Below, in pieces: positions 52,971 to 63,400 of a DNA stretch of 64,000 bases. The notes beneath the pieces are model-generated. The model saw only the letters and a program-made list of their open reading frames with translations, was not told where the DNA came from and made no database searches. The stretch is from JAVJUV01 sp040220415. Its GTDB lineage: Bacteria > Pseudomonadota > Alphaproteobacteria > Rhodobacterales > Rhodobacteraceae. The position numbers and the translations under genes are program-made. The stretch's first letter is position 1; each line of letters begins with the position of its first letter. The DNA is taken from positions 62,001 to 126,000 of the forward strand of contig JAVJUV010000167.1 of assembly GCA_040220415.1 (NCBI GenBank), written 5' to 3'.

Positions 52971-54236
52971 ATGACGACGAATACGACAAGGTTAACCCAG
53001 AGATCTATGGCCTTCGTTCTGGCCGGAGGTCGGGGATCACGGCTGAAAGAGTTGACGGACAACCGCGTGAAACCGGCCGTCTACTTCGGTGGCAAGACCC
53101 GGATCATCGATTTCGCCCTGTCGAACGCGCTGAACTCGGGCATCCGCAAGATGGCCGTTGCGACGCAGTACAAGGCGCACAGCCTGATTCGTCACTGTCA
53201 GCGCGGCTGGAACTTCTTTCGGGCCGAGCGGAACGAATTCCTGGACATCCTTCCCGCCTCGCAGCGGGTGGACGAGAAGATGTGGTACGAGGGAACTGCG
53301 GACGCGGTGCGCCAGAATATCGATATCGTCGACAGCTATGACATCGACTACGTGCTGATCCTGGCGGGCGACCACATCTACAAGATGGACTACGAGGTGA
53401 TGCTGCGGGAGCACGTCGAGGCGGACGCCGACGTCACCGTGGGTTGCCTGACCGTGCCGCGCGATGAGGCGACCGCCTTTGGCGTGATGCATGTGAACGA
53501 GAAGGACGTGATTACCTCGTTTCTGGAAAAGCCTGCCGATCCGCCGTCGATCCCGGGGGACCCGGACCATGCGCTGGCCTCGATGGGCATCTACGTCTTC
53601 AAGTGGACCTTTCTGCGCGACCTGCTGCTGAAGGATGCCGAGGATCCGGACTCGACCCATGATTTCGGCGGCGACCTGATCCCGAACATCGTCAAGAACG
53701 GGAAGGCGATGGCGCACCGTTTCGATCACAGCTGCGTCCGTCATTCCTCGGCGACCGAGTCGTACTGGCGCGACGTGGGAACGGTGGACGCCTTCTGGAA
53801 GGCCAACATCGACCTGACGAACTTCGATCCCGACCTGGACCTGTGGGACCGCAACTGGCCGATCTGGACCTATTCGGAAAGCGCCCCGCCGGCCAAGTTC
53901 ATCCACGACCAGGCCGACCGGCGCGGTTCTGCCGTGTCGTCGCTGGTGTCGGGCGGCTGCGTGATCTCGGGCACCGAGATCCGGAATTCGCTTTTGTTCA
54001 CGCAGGTTCACACCAACTCGTTCGCGGTCCTGGATCATGTCGTGGCGCTGCCTTATGTCGAGGTGGCCCGCTCGGCGCGGCTGAAGAATTGCGTAATCGA
54101 TCGCGGGGTTCATATCCCCGAGGGCCTGGTCGTCGGCGAAGATCCCGAGGAAGACGGCAAGTGGTTCCGGGTGACGGACAATGGCGTTACGCTGATTACC
54201 CAGAAGATGCTTAACAGGCGCGCAGACGAGACATGA
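52971..54236 (+). CDS. glgC: Glucose-1-phosphate adenylyltransferase (ADP-glucose pyrophosphorylase)
   Basis: 421-residue committed enzyme of glycogen synthesis. The nucleotide-binding start FVLAGGRGSRLKELTDNRVKPAV is at residues 15-37, RIIDFALSNALNSGIRKM follows, then WYEGTADAVRQNI, ILAGDHIYKMDYE and the substrate-binding region to about 300; a left-handed beta-helix forms the C-terminal third (SLVSGGCVISGTEIRNSLLF). Allosteric control by fructose 6-phosphate or pyruvate is known for alphaproteobacterial forms. GGGGAGGG precedes ATG 52971. The stop overlaps the glgA start (ATGA). Confidence 0.97.
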   Translation: MTTNTTRLTQRSMAFVLAGGRGSRLKELTDNRVKPAVYFGGKTRIIDFALSNALNSGIRKMAVATQYKAHSLIRHCQRGWNFFRAERNEFLDILPASQRVDEKMWYEGTADAVRQNIDIVDSYDIDYVLILAGDHIYKMDYEVMLREHVEADADVTVGCLTVPRDEATAFGVMHVNEKDVITSFLEKPADPPSIPGDPDHALASMGIYVFKWTFLRDLLLKDAEDPDSTHDFGGDLIPNIVKNGKAMAHRFDHSCVRHSSATESYWRDVGTVDAFWKANIDLTNFDPDLDLWDRNWPIWTYSESAPPAKFIHDQADRRGSAVSSLVSGGCVISGTEIRNSLLFTQVHTNSFAVLDHVVALPYVEVARSARLKNCVIDRGVHIPEGLVVGEDPEEDGKWFRVTDNGVTLITQKMLNRRADET

Positions 54237-55660
54237 GACCGGTCCTCTCCGTCACGTCGGAATGCGTACCTCTGGTGAAGACCGGGGGGCTTGCCGATGT
54301 GGCGGGTGCACTGCCGGGGGCGCTGGCGCCCCTGGGCTGGAACATGCGCACGCTTCTTCCGGGCTACCGGCAGGTGATGGCGAAATGCCGGAAGGCGAAG
54401 AGCGTCATGGACCTGCCCGACTTTTTCGGCGGAAAGGCGCGGGTTCTGGCGGCGAAGGTGGCGGGTCTTCATCTCTATGTGCTGGATGCGCCGCACCTCT
54501 ACGACCGCGACGGGACGCCCTATCTGGACAAGCAGGGCCGGGATTTTCCCGATAACCCCGAGCGCTTCGCGGCCTTGTCGTGGGTCGCGGCCGAGATCGC
54601 GGCAAAGGGCATCGGCGGCTGGACGCCTGCCGTGTTGCACGGCCATGACTGGCAAGCGGGGCTGGCGGCCTATTTCGCGCGCAAGGCGGGATGCGACATC
54701 GCGACGGTGTTCACGATCCACAACGTCGCGTTTCAAGGTGTCGCCCCGGCCGACCGGATCGGGTCGATGAGGCTGGACCGGACCGATTTCAACGCGACGG
54801 GGTTTGAATACTGGGGTCAGATCAGCACGATGAAGGCAGCGCTGGTCTGGTCCGACCGGATCACGACGGTCAGCCCGACATATGCGGCCGAGCTGCAGAC
54901 ACCCGAGTTCGGCATGGGGATGGAGGGCCTTCTGCGCAGCCGCGAGGCCAGCCTTAAGGGTATTCTGAACGGCATCGATACGGGGGTCTGGAATCCGGCG
55001 AACGATCCCGAGATCGCCGCTTACAAGACGGCAAGGGGCAAGTCGCGGGCCAAGGGGCACCTGCAGAAGGAGTTCGGCCTTGATGCCTCGGACGGTCCGC
55101 TGTGCGCGGTCATCTCGCGGCTCAGCCACCAGAAGGGCCTCGATGTGCTGCTGCAGGCCCTGCCCGCGCTGGTGGATCGCGGCGGGCAGTTGGTGCTGTT
55201 GGGATCGGGCGATCCGGCGCTTGAGGCCGCGTTCCGGGAAGCAGCCGTGCGACACGCCAACGTGGCGGTACACATCGGCTATGACGAGGGCATGTCACAC
55301 CGCATCATGGCGGGCGCGGACGCCATTCTTGTGCCGTCACGGTTCGAGCCCTGCGGCCTGACCCAGCTTTACGGCCTGCGCTATGGCACCATACCGGTCG
55401 TCGCGATGACCGGAGGTCTGGTCGACACCGTCATCAACGCAAGCCCGATGGCGCTGCGATCGGGCGTGGCCACCGGCATCCAGTTTCAGCCGGTTACCGC
55501 CCATGCGCTGGCCTCGGCATTGATCCGGACCGTCGAGCTTTTTAAAGACAAACCGACCTGGGAGGCGCTGCAACGCAACGCAATGCGGCAGGAGGTCGGT
55601 TGGGAGGCTTCGGCGGCGGAGTATGCCGCGCTTTACGACGAGGTTGCCCGGACCCCATGA
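54233..55660 (+). CDS. glgA: Glycogen synthase
   Basis: 475-residue GT5 glycosyltransferase adding glucose from ADP-glucose. The substrate-binding KTGGLADV is at residues 16-23; HGHDWQAGL and TIHNVAFQG lie in the N-lobe, and ISRLSHQKGLDVL and PSRFEPCGLTQLYGLRYGTIPVV are in the C-lobe. Length is normal. Both ends overlap neighbours by ATGA, so glgC-glgA-glgX are translationally coupled. Confidence 0.97.
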   Translation: MRPVLSVTSECVPLVKTGGLADVAGALPGALAPLGWNMRTLLPGYRQVMAKCRKAKSVMDLPDFFGGKARVLAAKVAGLHLYVLDAPHLYDRDGTPYLDKQGRDFPDNPERFAALSWVAAEIAAKGIGGWTPAVLHGHDWQAGLAAYFARKAGCDIATVFTIHNVAFQGVAPADRIGSMRLDRTDFNATGFEYWGQISTMKAALVWSDRITTVSPTYAAELQTPEFGMGMEGLLRSREASLKGILNGIDTGVWNPANDPEIAAYKTARGKSRAKGHLQKEFGLDASDGPLCAVISRLSHQKGLDVLLQALPALVDRGGQLVLLGSGDPALEAAFREAAVRHANVAVHIGYDEGMSHRIMAGADAILVPSRFEPCGLTQLYGLRYGTIPVVAMTGGLVDTVINASPMALRSGVATGIQFQPVTAHALASALIRTVELFKDKPTWEALQRNAMRQEVGWEASAAEYAALYDEVARTP

Positions 55661-57735
55661 GTTATTCGATGTCTGCCGGGAGGGCCGCCCCCCTTGGTGC
55701 GACCGTCGCAGGCGACGGTGTGAATTTCGCGGTCTTCTCGGACAATGCGTCTGCGATGTATCTTTGCCTGTTCGATGGCGAGACGGGCGCCGAGACGCGC
55801 CTTGCGCTGCCCGAGCGCACGGGCGGCGTCTGGCACGGACGCGTGGCCGGCATCGGTGCGGGGCAGGCCTATGGCTTTCGCGCCCACGGTCCCTACCGCC
55901 CCGACGAGGGGCACCGCTTCAACGTCAACAAGCTGCTTCTCGACCCCTACGCCCGGCGCATCACCGGCCATCCGGAATGGCATGACTCGCTTTACGGCTT
56001 CGATGTGAAGGCCGAGGCCCGGGATCTGACATTCGACACCCGTGACAGCGCCCGATGGATGTCACGCTCGATCGTCGAGGACTTTCACGCCGACCCCGTG
56101 GCAGGTCCCGGAACGCCCTTCGAGAACACGGTGATCTACGAGGCACATCTGAAGGGTCTTACCGCCCGTCACCCGGATGTCGCCGACCCCGGCAGCTTCA
56201 GCGCCGCCGCAAGCGGCCCGATCCTGGACCACCTGACGAAGCTGGGCGTCACGGCGGTGGAGGTCCTGCCGGTACAGGCCTTCATCAACGACCGCTTCCT
56301 GGTCGACAAGGGGCTGACCAATTACTGGGGGTATCAGACCATCGGCTTTTTCGCGCCCGACCCGCGCTATCTTTCGGCTGGCCGGATCGCCGAGGTGAGG
56401 GGCATGGTCGACGCCTTTCATTCCGCCGGGATCGAAGTGATCCTGGACGTGGTCTACAACCACACCGGCGAGGCGGATCACCTGGGCCCGACGTTGTGCT
56501 TCCGCGGGCTGGACAATGCCAGCTATTACCGTCTGGAGCCGAACCGGCGCTACTATGTCAACGACACCGGCACCGGCAACACGCTGAACATGGACCACCC
56601 GATGGTTCTGCGGCTTGTGATGGATTCGCTGCGCTACTGGGTGCAGGTGATGGGCGTCGACGGTTTCCGCTTCGACCTTGCCGCCACACTTGGCCGCACG
56701 CCCGCGGGCTATGACAGTGGCGCGTCCTTCTTCGACGCGGTCCGGCAGGACCCGGTTCTGAGCCAGGTCAAGCTGATCGCCGAACCCTGGGACATCGGGC
56801 CGGGCGGGTATCAGTTGGGGGCGTTTCCGTCGCCTTTCGCCGAATGGAACGACAGGTTCCGTGACGGCGTTCGCCAGTTCTGGCGGGGCGATGCCTTTCG
56901 TGCGCCGGACCTTGCCAACCGGCTGACCGGTTCGGCCCAGCAGTTCGACCACTCGGGCCGTCCTGCCACGTCGTCGGTCAACTTCCTGACCGCCCATGAC
57001 GGGATGACGCTTGAGGACGTGGTCAGCTATTCGCGCAAGCATAACGAGGCCAACGGCGAGGGCGGGAGGGACGGTCACAGTCACGATTTCTCGGACAATT
57101 TCGGAATTGAAGGCCCGACCGACGATCCCGCGATCCGCGCCGCGCGGCAACAGCGCAAGCGCGCGATGATGGCGACGCTGCTTTTGAGCCAGGGCACGCC
57201 GATGATCCTGGCCGGGGACGAGCTGGGCCATACCCAGGGCGGCAACAACAACGCCTACAACCAGGACAACGAGACCGCGTGGCTGGACTGGTCGGGCGCG
57301 GACCGGGAGTTCTTCGACTTCACCCGCCGCCTTGTCGCCTTTCGCAAGGATCACCCGATCCTGCGCCAGAAACTGTTCCTGCACTCGCGCGAGCGGCTTA
57401 TCGACCGTGTCGAGGATCTGTTCTGGTGGCGCGAGGACGGCAAACCGATGGAGCCGGCAGACTGGCACGACCCGGCGCGCAGGCTGATCGCCGCCGAAAA
57501 GCGCACGGCCGCGGGCACGCCGGCCTATGCCGCGCTGGAATACGCCATCCTGCTGATCTTCAATGCAGGGGATGCCACGCGCTTTACCCTGCCGCCGGCG
57601 CCGGACGGATATCGCTGGTGCCACGAAATCGACAGTGCCACACCCGACCGCGCGCCGGGTGTTATAAAGGCAAGAGCGCTGGACATCGCCGGGCAGAGCG
57701 TTACCGCGCTGGTGCTTGTGCCGGAAAAGGACTGA
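55657..57735 (+). CDS. glgX: Glycogen debranching enzyme
   Basis: 692-residue GH13 isoamylase-type enzyme trimming alpha-1,6 branches of phosphorylase-limited glycogen. CBM48 occupies about residues 8-110, with GVNFAVFSDNASAMYL. Catalytic motifs are VVYNHTGEADHLGP, FRFDLAATLGR (nucleophile Asp), LIAEPWDIGPGGY (Glu) and LTAHDGMTLEDVV (Asp). DELGHTQGGNNNAYNQDNE is typical of GlgX. It works downstream of GlgP, whose gene here carries a stop codon. The ATG overlaps the glgA stop; pgm follows after 12 bp. Confidence 0.96.
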   Translation: MSYSMSAGRAAPLGATVAGDGVNFAVFSDNASAMYLCLFDGETGAETRLALPERTGGVWHGRVAGIGAGQAYGFRAHGPYRPDEGHRFNVNKLLLDPYARRITGHPEWHDSLYGFDVKAEARDLTFDTRDSARWMSRSIVEDFHADPVAGPGTPFENTVIYEAHLKGLTARHPDVADPGSFSAAASGPILDHLTKLGVTAVEVLPVQAFINDRFLVDKGLTNYWGYQTIGFFAPDPRYLSAGRIAEVRGMVDAFHSAGIEVILDVVYNHTGEADHLGPTLCFRGLDNASYYRLEPNRRYYVNDTGTGNTLNMDHPMVLRLVMDSLRYWVQVMGVDGFRFDLAATLGRTPAGYDSGASFFDAVRQDPVLSQVKLIAEPWDIGPGGYQLGAFPSPFAEWNDRFRDGVRQFWRGDAFRAPDLANRLTGSAQQFDHSGRPATSSVNFLTAHDGMTLEDVVSYSRKHNEANGEGGRDGHSHDFSDNFGIEGPTDDPAIRAARQQRKRAMMATLLLSQGTPMILAGDELGHTQGGNNNAYNQDNETAWLDWSGADREFFDFTRRLVAFRKDHPILRQKLFLHSRERLIDRVEDLFWWREDGKPMEPADWHDPARRLIAAEKRTAAGTPAYAALEYAILLIFNAGDATRFTLPPAPDGYRWCHEIDSATPDRAPGVIKARALDIAGQSVTALVLVPEKD

Positions 57736-57747
57736 GGGGAGGACATC

Positions 57748-59379
57748 ATGGAACGGATCACGGTGAAGACAGAGCCGATCGAGGGACAGAAACCCGGAAC
57801 CTCGGGCCTGCGCAAGAAGACCCATGTCTTCATGGGGCCGCATTATCTGGAGAATTTTGTTCAGGCGATCTGGAACGGAATCGGCGGCGCGGCCGCCAAG
57901 ACCTTCGTGCTGGGCGGCGACGGGCGGTATTTCAACGACCGCGCGGCGCAGGTGATCCTGCGGATGGCCGCCGCTTCGGGGGCGAAGAAGGTGATCGTCG
58001 GGCGGAATGCGCTGCTTTCGACGCCGGCGGCCTCGAACCTGATCCGCAAGCGGGCGACCGACGGCGGGATCATCATGTCGGCCAGCCACAACCCCGGCGG
58101 TCCGGACGAGGATTTCGGCGTCAAGTTCAACACGCCCAATGGCGGCCCCGCACCGGAAGAGGTGACGAACCGCATCTTCGCCGCGACGAAGGACATCACC
58201 AGCTACGATATCGTCGAGACGCAGGATATCGACCTTGACGCCATCGGCACGACCGAACTGGCGGGCATGGAGATCGAGGTGGTTGATCCCGTGGCCGATT
58301 ATGCGGCGCTGATGGAGACGCTGTTCGACTTCGCAAAGATCCGGGCGCTTTTCGCGGGCGGATTCACCATGCGCTTCGACGCGATGCACGCGGTGACGGG
58401 GCCTTATGCGGCTGAGATTCTGGAGAACCGGCTTGGCGCGGCTGCCGGGACGGTGATCAACGGCGTGCCGTCGCCTGATTTTGGCGGTGGCCACCCCGAT
58501 CCGAACCCGATCTGGGCCAAACCGCTGGTCGACCTGATGATGTCGTCGGGCGCGCCCGATTTCGCGGCGGCCTCGGATGGCGACGGCGACCGCAACATGA
58601 TCCTGGGGCGCGGCATCTACGTGACCCCTTCCGACAGCCTTGCGGTGCTGGCCGCGAACGCGCATCTGGCGCCCGGCTATGCGCGGGGGCTGGCGGGTGT
58701 CGCGCGCTCGATGCCCACCAGCCAGGCGGTGGACCGGGTAGCGGAGGCCATGGGGATCGGCTGTTATGAGACGCCGACGGGCTGGAAGTTCTTCGGCAAT
58801 CTTCTGGATGCCGGCAAGGCCACGCTTTGCGGCGAGGAAAGCGCCGGCACGGGCTCGGACCATGTGCGCGAGAAGGACGGGCTTTGGGCTGTTCTTCTGT
58901 GGCTGAACATTCTTGCCGAGACCGGCAAGTCGGTGAAGGAAATCCTGTCGGATCACTGGCGGAGCTACGGACGGAACTACTATTCCCGCCATGACTACGA
59001 CGCCGTCGACAGCGATGTGGCCAATGCCATGATCGACGACCTGCGTTCCGGACTGGCTGGTCTGCAGGGGCAAAGCTTTCCGGCCGGCACGGTCGCGATG
59101 GCCGACGAGTTTGCCTATGACGACCCGGTGGACGGTTCGCGCTCGGAAGGGCAGGGCATTCGCGTCGTATTCGAGGGTGGAAGCCGCATCGTCTATCGCC
59201 TTTCGGGCACCGGCACCGTGGGCGCGACGCTGCGTGTCTACCTGGAGGCCTACGAGGACGATCCGGCCAATCTGGATGCCGATGCCGAGGTGGCGCTGTC
59301 AGAGATCATCGCCACAGCGGATCAGATCGCGGGTATCCGTGAGCGCACGGGACGCGAAGCGCCGGATGTGAAGACCTGA
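57748..59379 (+). CDS. pgm: Phosphoglucomutase (alpha-D-glucose-1,6-bisphosphate type)
   Basis: 543-residue mutase interconverting glucose 1- and 6-phosphate, linking glycogen to central metabolism. KPGTSGLRKK near the N-terminus is the substrate phosphate contact. The phosphorylated serine is Ser113 in IIMSASHNPGGPDEDFG, the metal loop is ASDGDGDRNM, and CGEESAGTGSDHVREKDG and YRLSGTGTVGATLR complete the active site. It closes the glycogen operon; GAGGGGAGG precedes the ATG. Confidence 0.96.
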   Translation: MERITVKTEPIEGQKPGTSGLRKKTHVFMGPHYLENFVQAIWNGIGGAAAKTFVLGGDGRYFNDRAAQVILRMAAASGAKKVIVGRNALLSTPAASNLIRKRATDGGIIMSASHNPGGPDEDFGVKFNTPNGGPAPEEVTNRIFAATKDITSYDIVETQDIDLDAIGTTELAGMEIEVVDPVADYAALMETLFDFAKIRALFAGGFTMRFDAMHAVTGPYAAEILENRLGAAAGTVINGVPSPDFGGGHPDPNPIWAKPLVDLMMSSGAPDFAAASDGDGDRNMILGRGIYVTPSDSLAVLAANAHLAPGYARGLAGVARSMPTSQAVDRVAEAMGIGCYETPTGWKFFGNLLDAGKATLCGEESAGTGSDHVREKDGLWAVLLWLNILAETGKSVKEILSDHWRSYGRNYYSRHDYDAVDSDVANAMIDDLRSGLAGLQGQSFPAGTVAMADEFAYDDPVDGSRSEGQGIRVVFEGGSRIVYRLSGTGTVGATLRVYLEAYEDDPANLDADAEVALSEIIATADQIAGIRERTGREAPDVKT

Positions 59380-59481
59380 CGCGGTCAAGGGCTGTCGCCC
59401 GCGCGCCGGGTGTTGCCGGGTGACATGGTTCCGGTTGGCGGGCCATCCGGGGCTGACCGTGGCGAACCGCCCGGTGATTTC

Positions 59482-59949
59482 TCAGACCCGGTGGTAGGGC
59501 GTGCCGGCCAGGATCGAGGCGGCGCGGTAGAGCTGTTCGGCCAGCATGACCCGGACCAGCATGTGCGGCCAGACCATCTTGCCGAAACCGAGAGCGACAT
59601 CGGCCCGGGCGCGAAGCGACGGATCTGTCCCGTCGGCTCCGCCGATCACGAAGGCCGGCTCGGCCCGTCCCTCGTCGCGCCACCTGGCCAGAAGATCGGC
59701 AAACTGCGGCGATGTCAGGGTTTTTCCGCGCTCGTCGAGGATGCACAAAGGGGTCGACCCGGCCACGACCTTTTCAAGCAGCGCGGCTTCGGCCGCCATT
59801 CCGCCCTTCTTCGCCTCGACCTCGTGAAGCGATACGGGGCCGAGGCCCAAGCCACGCCCGGTCTTGTCGAAACGATCGAGATAATCAGAGACAAGATCGG
59901 CTTCGGGGCCGGAACGCAACCGGCCCACCGCCGCGATCTTCAGCTTCAT
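59482..59949 (-). CDS. rlmH: 23S rRNA (pseudouridine1915-N3)-methyltransferase RlmH
   Basis: 155-residue SPOUT-class methyltransferase acting on helix 69 of 23S rRNA in assembled 70S ribosomes. LCILDERGKTLTSPQFADLL and VIGGADGTDPSLRARA, the knotted SAM-binding region, are visible, followed by GKMVWPHMLVRVMLAEQLYRA. It lies 9 bp downstream of rsfS on the same strand, the conserved rsfS-rlmH order of many bacteria. A 102-bp gap separates its end from the convergent pgm. Confidence 0.96.
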   Translation of the reverse strand: MKLKIAAVGRLRSGPEADLVSDYLDRFDKTGRGLGLGPVSLHEVEAKKGGMAAEAALLEKVVAGSTPLCILDERGKTLTSPQFADLLARWRDEGRAEPAFVIGGADGTDPSLRARADVALGFGKMVWPHMLVRVMLAEQLYRAASILAGTPYHRV

Positions 59950-59958
59950 GGGGCTGGT

Positions 59959-60327
59959 CTAGCCCCGTTTTGCGGCCGCCTCGGAGGGCGAAAGCCACAT
60001 CTTTTCAAGCTGGTAGAATTCCCGAACCTCGGGACGGAAGACGTGCACGATGACGTCGCCCGCATCTATCAGCACCCAGTCGCCCGCATCCTTGCCTTCG
60101 ACCTTGGACAACCGTCCGAGATCCTGTTTCAGCATTTCGGTCAGGTGATCGGCGATTGCGCCCACCTGCCGCGACGAACGTCCCGAGGCAATGACCATCC
60201 AGTCGGCCATTTCGGACTTGCCGCGCAGATCGATCTTCACGATCTCCTCGGCCTTGTCGTCGTCCAAAGATTTCAGGATGTGTTCGAGCAACTCGTCGCT
60301 CGTGATCGAGGCGGCTTCTGCGGTCAT
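59959..60327 (-). CDS. rsfS: Ribosomal silencing factor RsfS
   Basis: 122-residue Iojap-family protein that binds uL14 and blocks 30S-50S joining in starvation. LDDDKAEEIVKIDLRGKSEMADWMV, ASGRSSRQVGAIADHL and WVLIDAGDVIVHVFRPEVREFYQLEKMW are the family blocks. The start is uncertain. ATG 60327 gives the usual N-terminus but has a weak ribosome site. ATG 60405 would add 26 residues of low-complexity sequence and also lacks a site. A strong AAAGGAGG (60400-60393) points instead to a short upstream frame that ends on ATG 60327. Confidence 0.9.
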   Translation of the reverse strand: MTAEAASITSDELLEHILKSLDDDKAEEIVKIDLRGKSEMADWMVIASGRSSRQVGAIADHLTEMLKQDLGRLSKVEGKDAGDWVLIDAGDVIVHVFRPEVREFYQLEKMWLSPSEAAAKRG

Positions 60328-60389
60328 GCCTGACCGCGCTGCATCTGCGGCCGCGCCAGGGACCGCTTGCTGGACTTGAGACAGGACAT
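60324..60389 (-). CDS. Possible 21-codon leader ORF upstream of rsfS
   Basis: AAAGGAGG at 60400-60393 is followed after 3 bp by an ATG (60389) opening a 21-codon frame, basic in composition (SCLKSSKRSLARPQMQRGQA). Its TGA overlaps ATG 60327 of rsfS as ATGA. The spacing is short, and the frame may be chance, but it explains the strong ribosome site that neither rsfS start uses. Confidence 0.25.
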   Translation of the reverse strand: MSCLKSSKRSLARPQMQRGQA

Positions 60390-60492
60390 TGACCTCCTTT
60401 GTCATGCGCCGATCGTCCGGTCCGGCGCCTACCATGACCAATATGTAGCACCGCCGTGGGCCAATTCCAAGATTGCCCCCGAACGGCGTGTC

Positions 60493-63400
60493 TCAATAGT
60501 CACGTTCAAAATACACACCGAAAGCGGTGTCGCCTTCGTTCGTGACGGAGCCTTTCAGGGTGAACGATTGCGACAGGTCGAGGTTGAGGTTCAACTCGGT
60601 CTCGCCGCCCGCGCCGACGGTGACGTCCGTATAGAGATTTTCACCAAGATAGGCCCCTGCTGTGACAGCGGCATTTCCCGCTTCGTCCACCGTCACGTCG
60701 AGGTCCGCCAGTCCGGCCCCTTGCCGGATGCTGCCGACGATGCCTTCGCCGCCCTGTCCGGCCAGTGTACGGACGGCAAGCGCCAGCCGTGCCGCCTGGA
60801 AGGGCGAGAGCGTGTCGAGGCCCCGGCCGAAGATCAGTCTTGCCAGGACTTCTTCCTGCGGCAGATCCGGATCCGAAGAAAACGTGATTTCCGGATTGGT
60901 GACGGGCCCGGCGACGGTGACGTTTATCGCGTATTCATCGGTTTGCGTGGTCGCGCGGATGCGAACGACGGGCAGGAACGAGCCTTGTATCGTCACGGTC
61001 GCCTCTTCGAGCGCAAGCCGCTGGCCAAGGATGTCCAGGCGACCGCGGACGAGGTTGAAGCCGCCGATCGGTATGACGTCGTTCGTATTCCCCGTGATCC
61101 TGAGTTCGCCGCCGAATTCGCTTTCCAGACCACGGCCCCGGATGAAGAGGCGGTTTGGGGCGGAGATGCGGATATCGAGCGGAAAGCCCGGCCCGCTGGC
61201 GGTTTGCCCGGCAGTGGTTTCCTGGAGCAGCCCGGCGCGTCGTCGCGTTTCGCGGACCGGGGGTCGCTCTTTCAGGTGCGTGATTTCGGGAACGGCGCCG
61301 GCGCCGCCCAACCCGGAAGAAGGAATCCGGATCGTGGTTTCGCCAAGTCTGATGTCGCCCGCTATGCGTGCGCCACCGGCAAGCGGGCCTGTCAGCGCGA
61401 CGTTTCCCGCAAGGCTTGTCTCGTAGAGCCGGGCATCTTTCAGGACGACATCGTTCAGCGCGATCTCGAGCCCCGCGTCGAAGGGCGCGGTCAGGGATAC
61501 CGGACCCTGCACCGAAATCGCGCCGCCGTTCTCTACCTGGGCGGTGAGAGCCAGTTGTGCGCGCGCACCGGAAACGGATGCTGTCAGCGTGGTCTGGTTC
61601 AGCACGAAGCCCAGGGTCGGGTCGATGAACCGTGCGCCAGTGCTTGACGCCTGACCGTTCAGCGATGCCAGCGCCGGGGGACCGTCCATTCTGAACTGGA
61701 AGCCGACCATGCCGGAGACCGCACGCGGAGCAATGAATTCGTTCAGAATGCCAAGCGGCACCCTGCCGTCGATGCCCAGATTCACGCTCTGAAAGTCGGG
61801 TGCGACGCTACCCGACGCGGAAACCGCGGCATCTCCCGGGCCATTTACATTCAGATCGATCTGATATGTCGCATCCGCCGCCTGACCGATCGTTCCCTCG
61901 ATCGTGGCCGGGCCGGAGAAACCGGGCGCGAAGGATGAGATGTCGGACAGCCGGGCGCTGAGATCGATGTCGCTGCCATCTGCCGCCAGCGAACCCGAGG
62001 CATTGACGGTCGCGAGGCCGGTCGACAGGGACAATTCGCCGATGTCGATCGAACCGCCGTTTCGGCTTGCGTCGAGACGTGCGGCAAGATCGCCGGCAAG
62101 AAGCCGGTCGGCCTGGGCCTGACCGACCCGCAGCCCGCCGCCGGTTGCGGTGGCCGCCAGGTCGAATCGGGAAAGATCGGCGGTGGCGCGCCCGGTGGCA
62201 TTCAGGGACAGACGGCCCGCCAGGGATTGGCCGACCAGGTCGGAAAGAATCGAGAGGTCGTCGGCGTTGGCCCGGATCTCGCCGTCGAATTCGGCGGTTT
62301 GTCCGAGGGGGTCGAGTGCCACTCCATCGGCGGACAAGGACAGTCCGGCGCCGGACACATTCGTCTCGATCTGCCAGTCCCGCCCGTCCTGCTGGCCCTT
62401 CGCCGCGAATTCGACTGCTTCGGACGGGGCGCCCTGTAGCAGGCGCGAGGCGTCGGTGAGACGGCCGGAGACGTCGAACTTCCCAACCTCGGGCACGAGT
62501 GCGCCGCTGGCGCGCAGGGCAATCCACGGCCCCGATATGCTGCTTTCACCCAGCGTGACGATGTTGCCCGCCTTGGCGGCGTCGATGTCGAAATCCACGG
62601 CGCCGGCGAGAAGTGCGTCGGCTTCGGGATACCCGGTTTCGAGGTCCGTGGCCGTGCCCGTGAGGTTGGCCGAAACGCGGCTGAGATCCGCCACGACTTC
62701 ACCCGAGAAATCACTTGCCAGCGCGCCGGCGACGGGTCGCCCGATCAGCGCGGCGAAATGTGCGAGGTCTTCGGCCTCGACGCGCCCACTGCCGGAAATG
62801 ACGGGTGTTTGAAAGACATTCACCGCGTTTCCCCTGGCATTCAGGCTGGCACCCTGCAGCGAGGTTTCCACCTGCCAGGTCCAGACCCGGTCGGCGTCTT
62901 CGTCGGCGCGCACGTTCAGCGAGATCGGCCCAACGACTTCGGGCAGCAAGATCGACGCGTCCTGCAGTGAGCCAGACAGCGAAACGACCGATCCGCCCGA
63001 CTTCAGGGAGGCCTGGCCGGTCAGGCTGGCGTTGGGGGTTTCGAGCGTCGTCAGGGTTGCGGAAATTCCGGACCGGTCGCGCCGGGCCTCGAAATTCAGG
63101 CGGGCCGTTCCGTCGAGGATACGATCGGCCTGTGGCTGACTGACGATCAGATTCTCGCTGTCGCCCACCGCAGTCATGTCGAAGAAACCGGCGAGCGGCT
63201 CGACGTCGAAGGTCGTATCGAAGTCGATCCGGCCACCCAGAGTGCGCCCGGCGATTCCCGAGAAAGCCGCCAGATCTTCGGCCGTGACATTGGTGCTGCC
63301 TTCGATCGAGGGCCCGTTCGGCCCGAAGGTAATGTCCGCGTTGCCTTCGAGCCCGTAGCTTTCGCCGTCGATGGTCAGGCTTGCCAGGCGCACGGGGCCA

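Noticed and set aside
56062..59073. A 1,003-codon open frame antisense to glgX and pgm
   Set aside because: It mirrors the codon structure of high-GC genes on the other strand, has His/Arg-rich composition and no recognisable domain. The sense genes are unequivocal.
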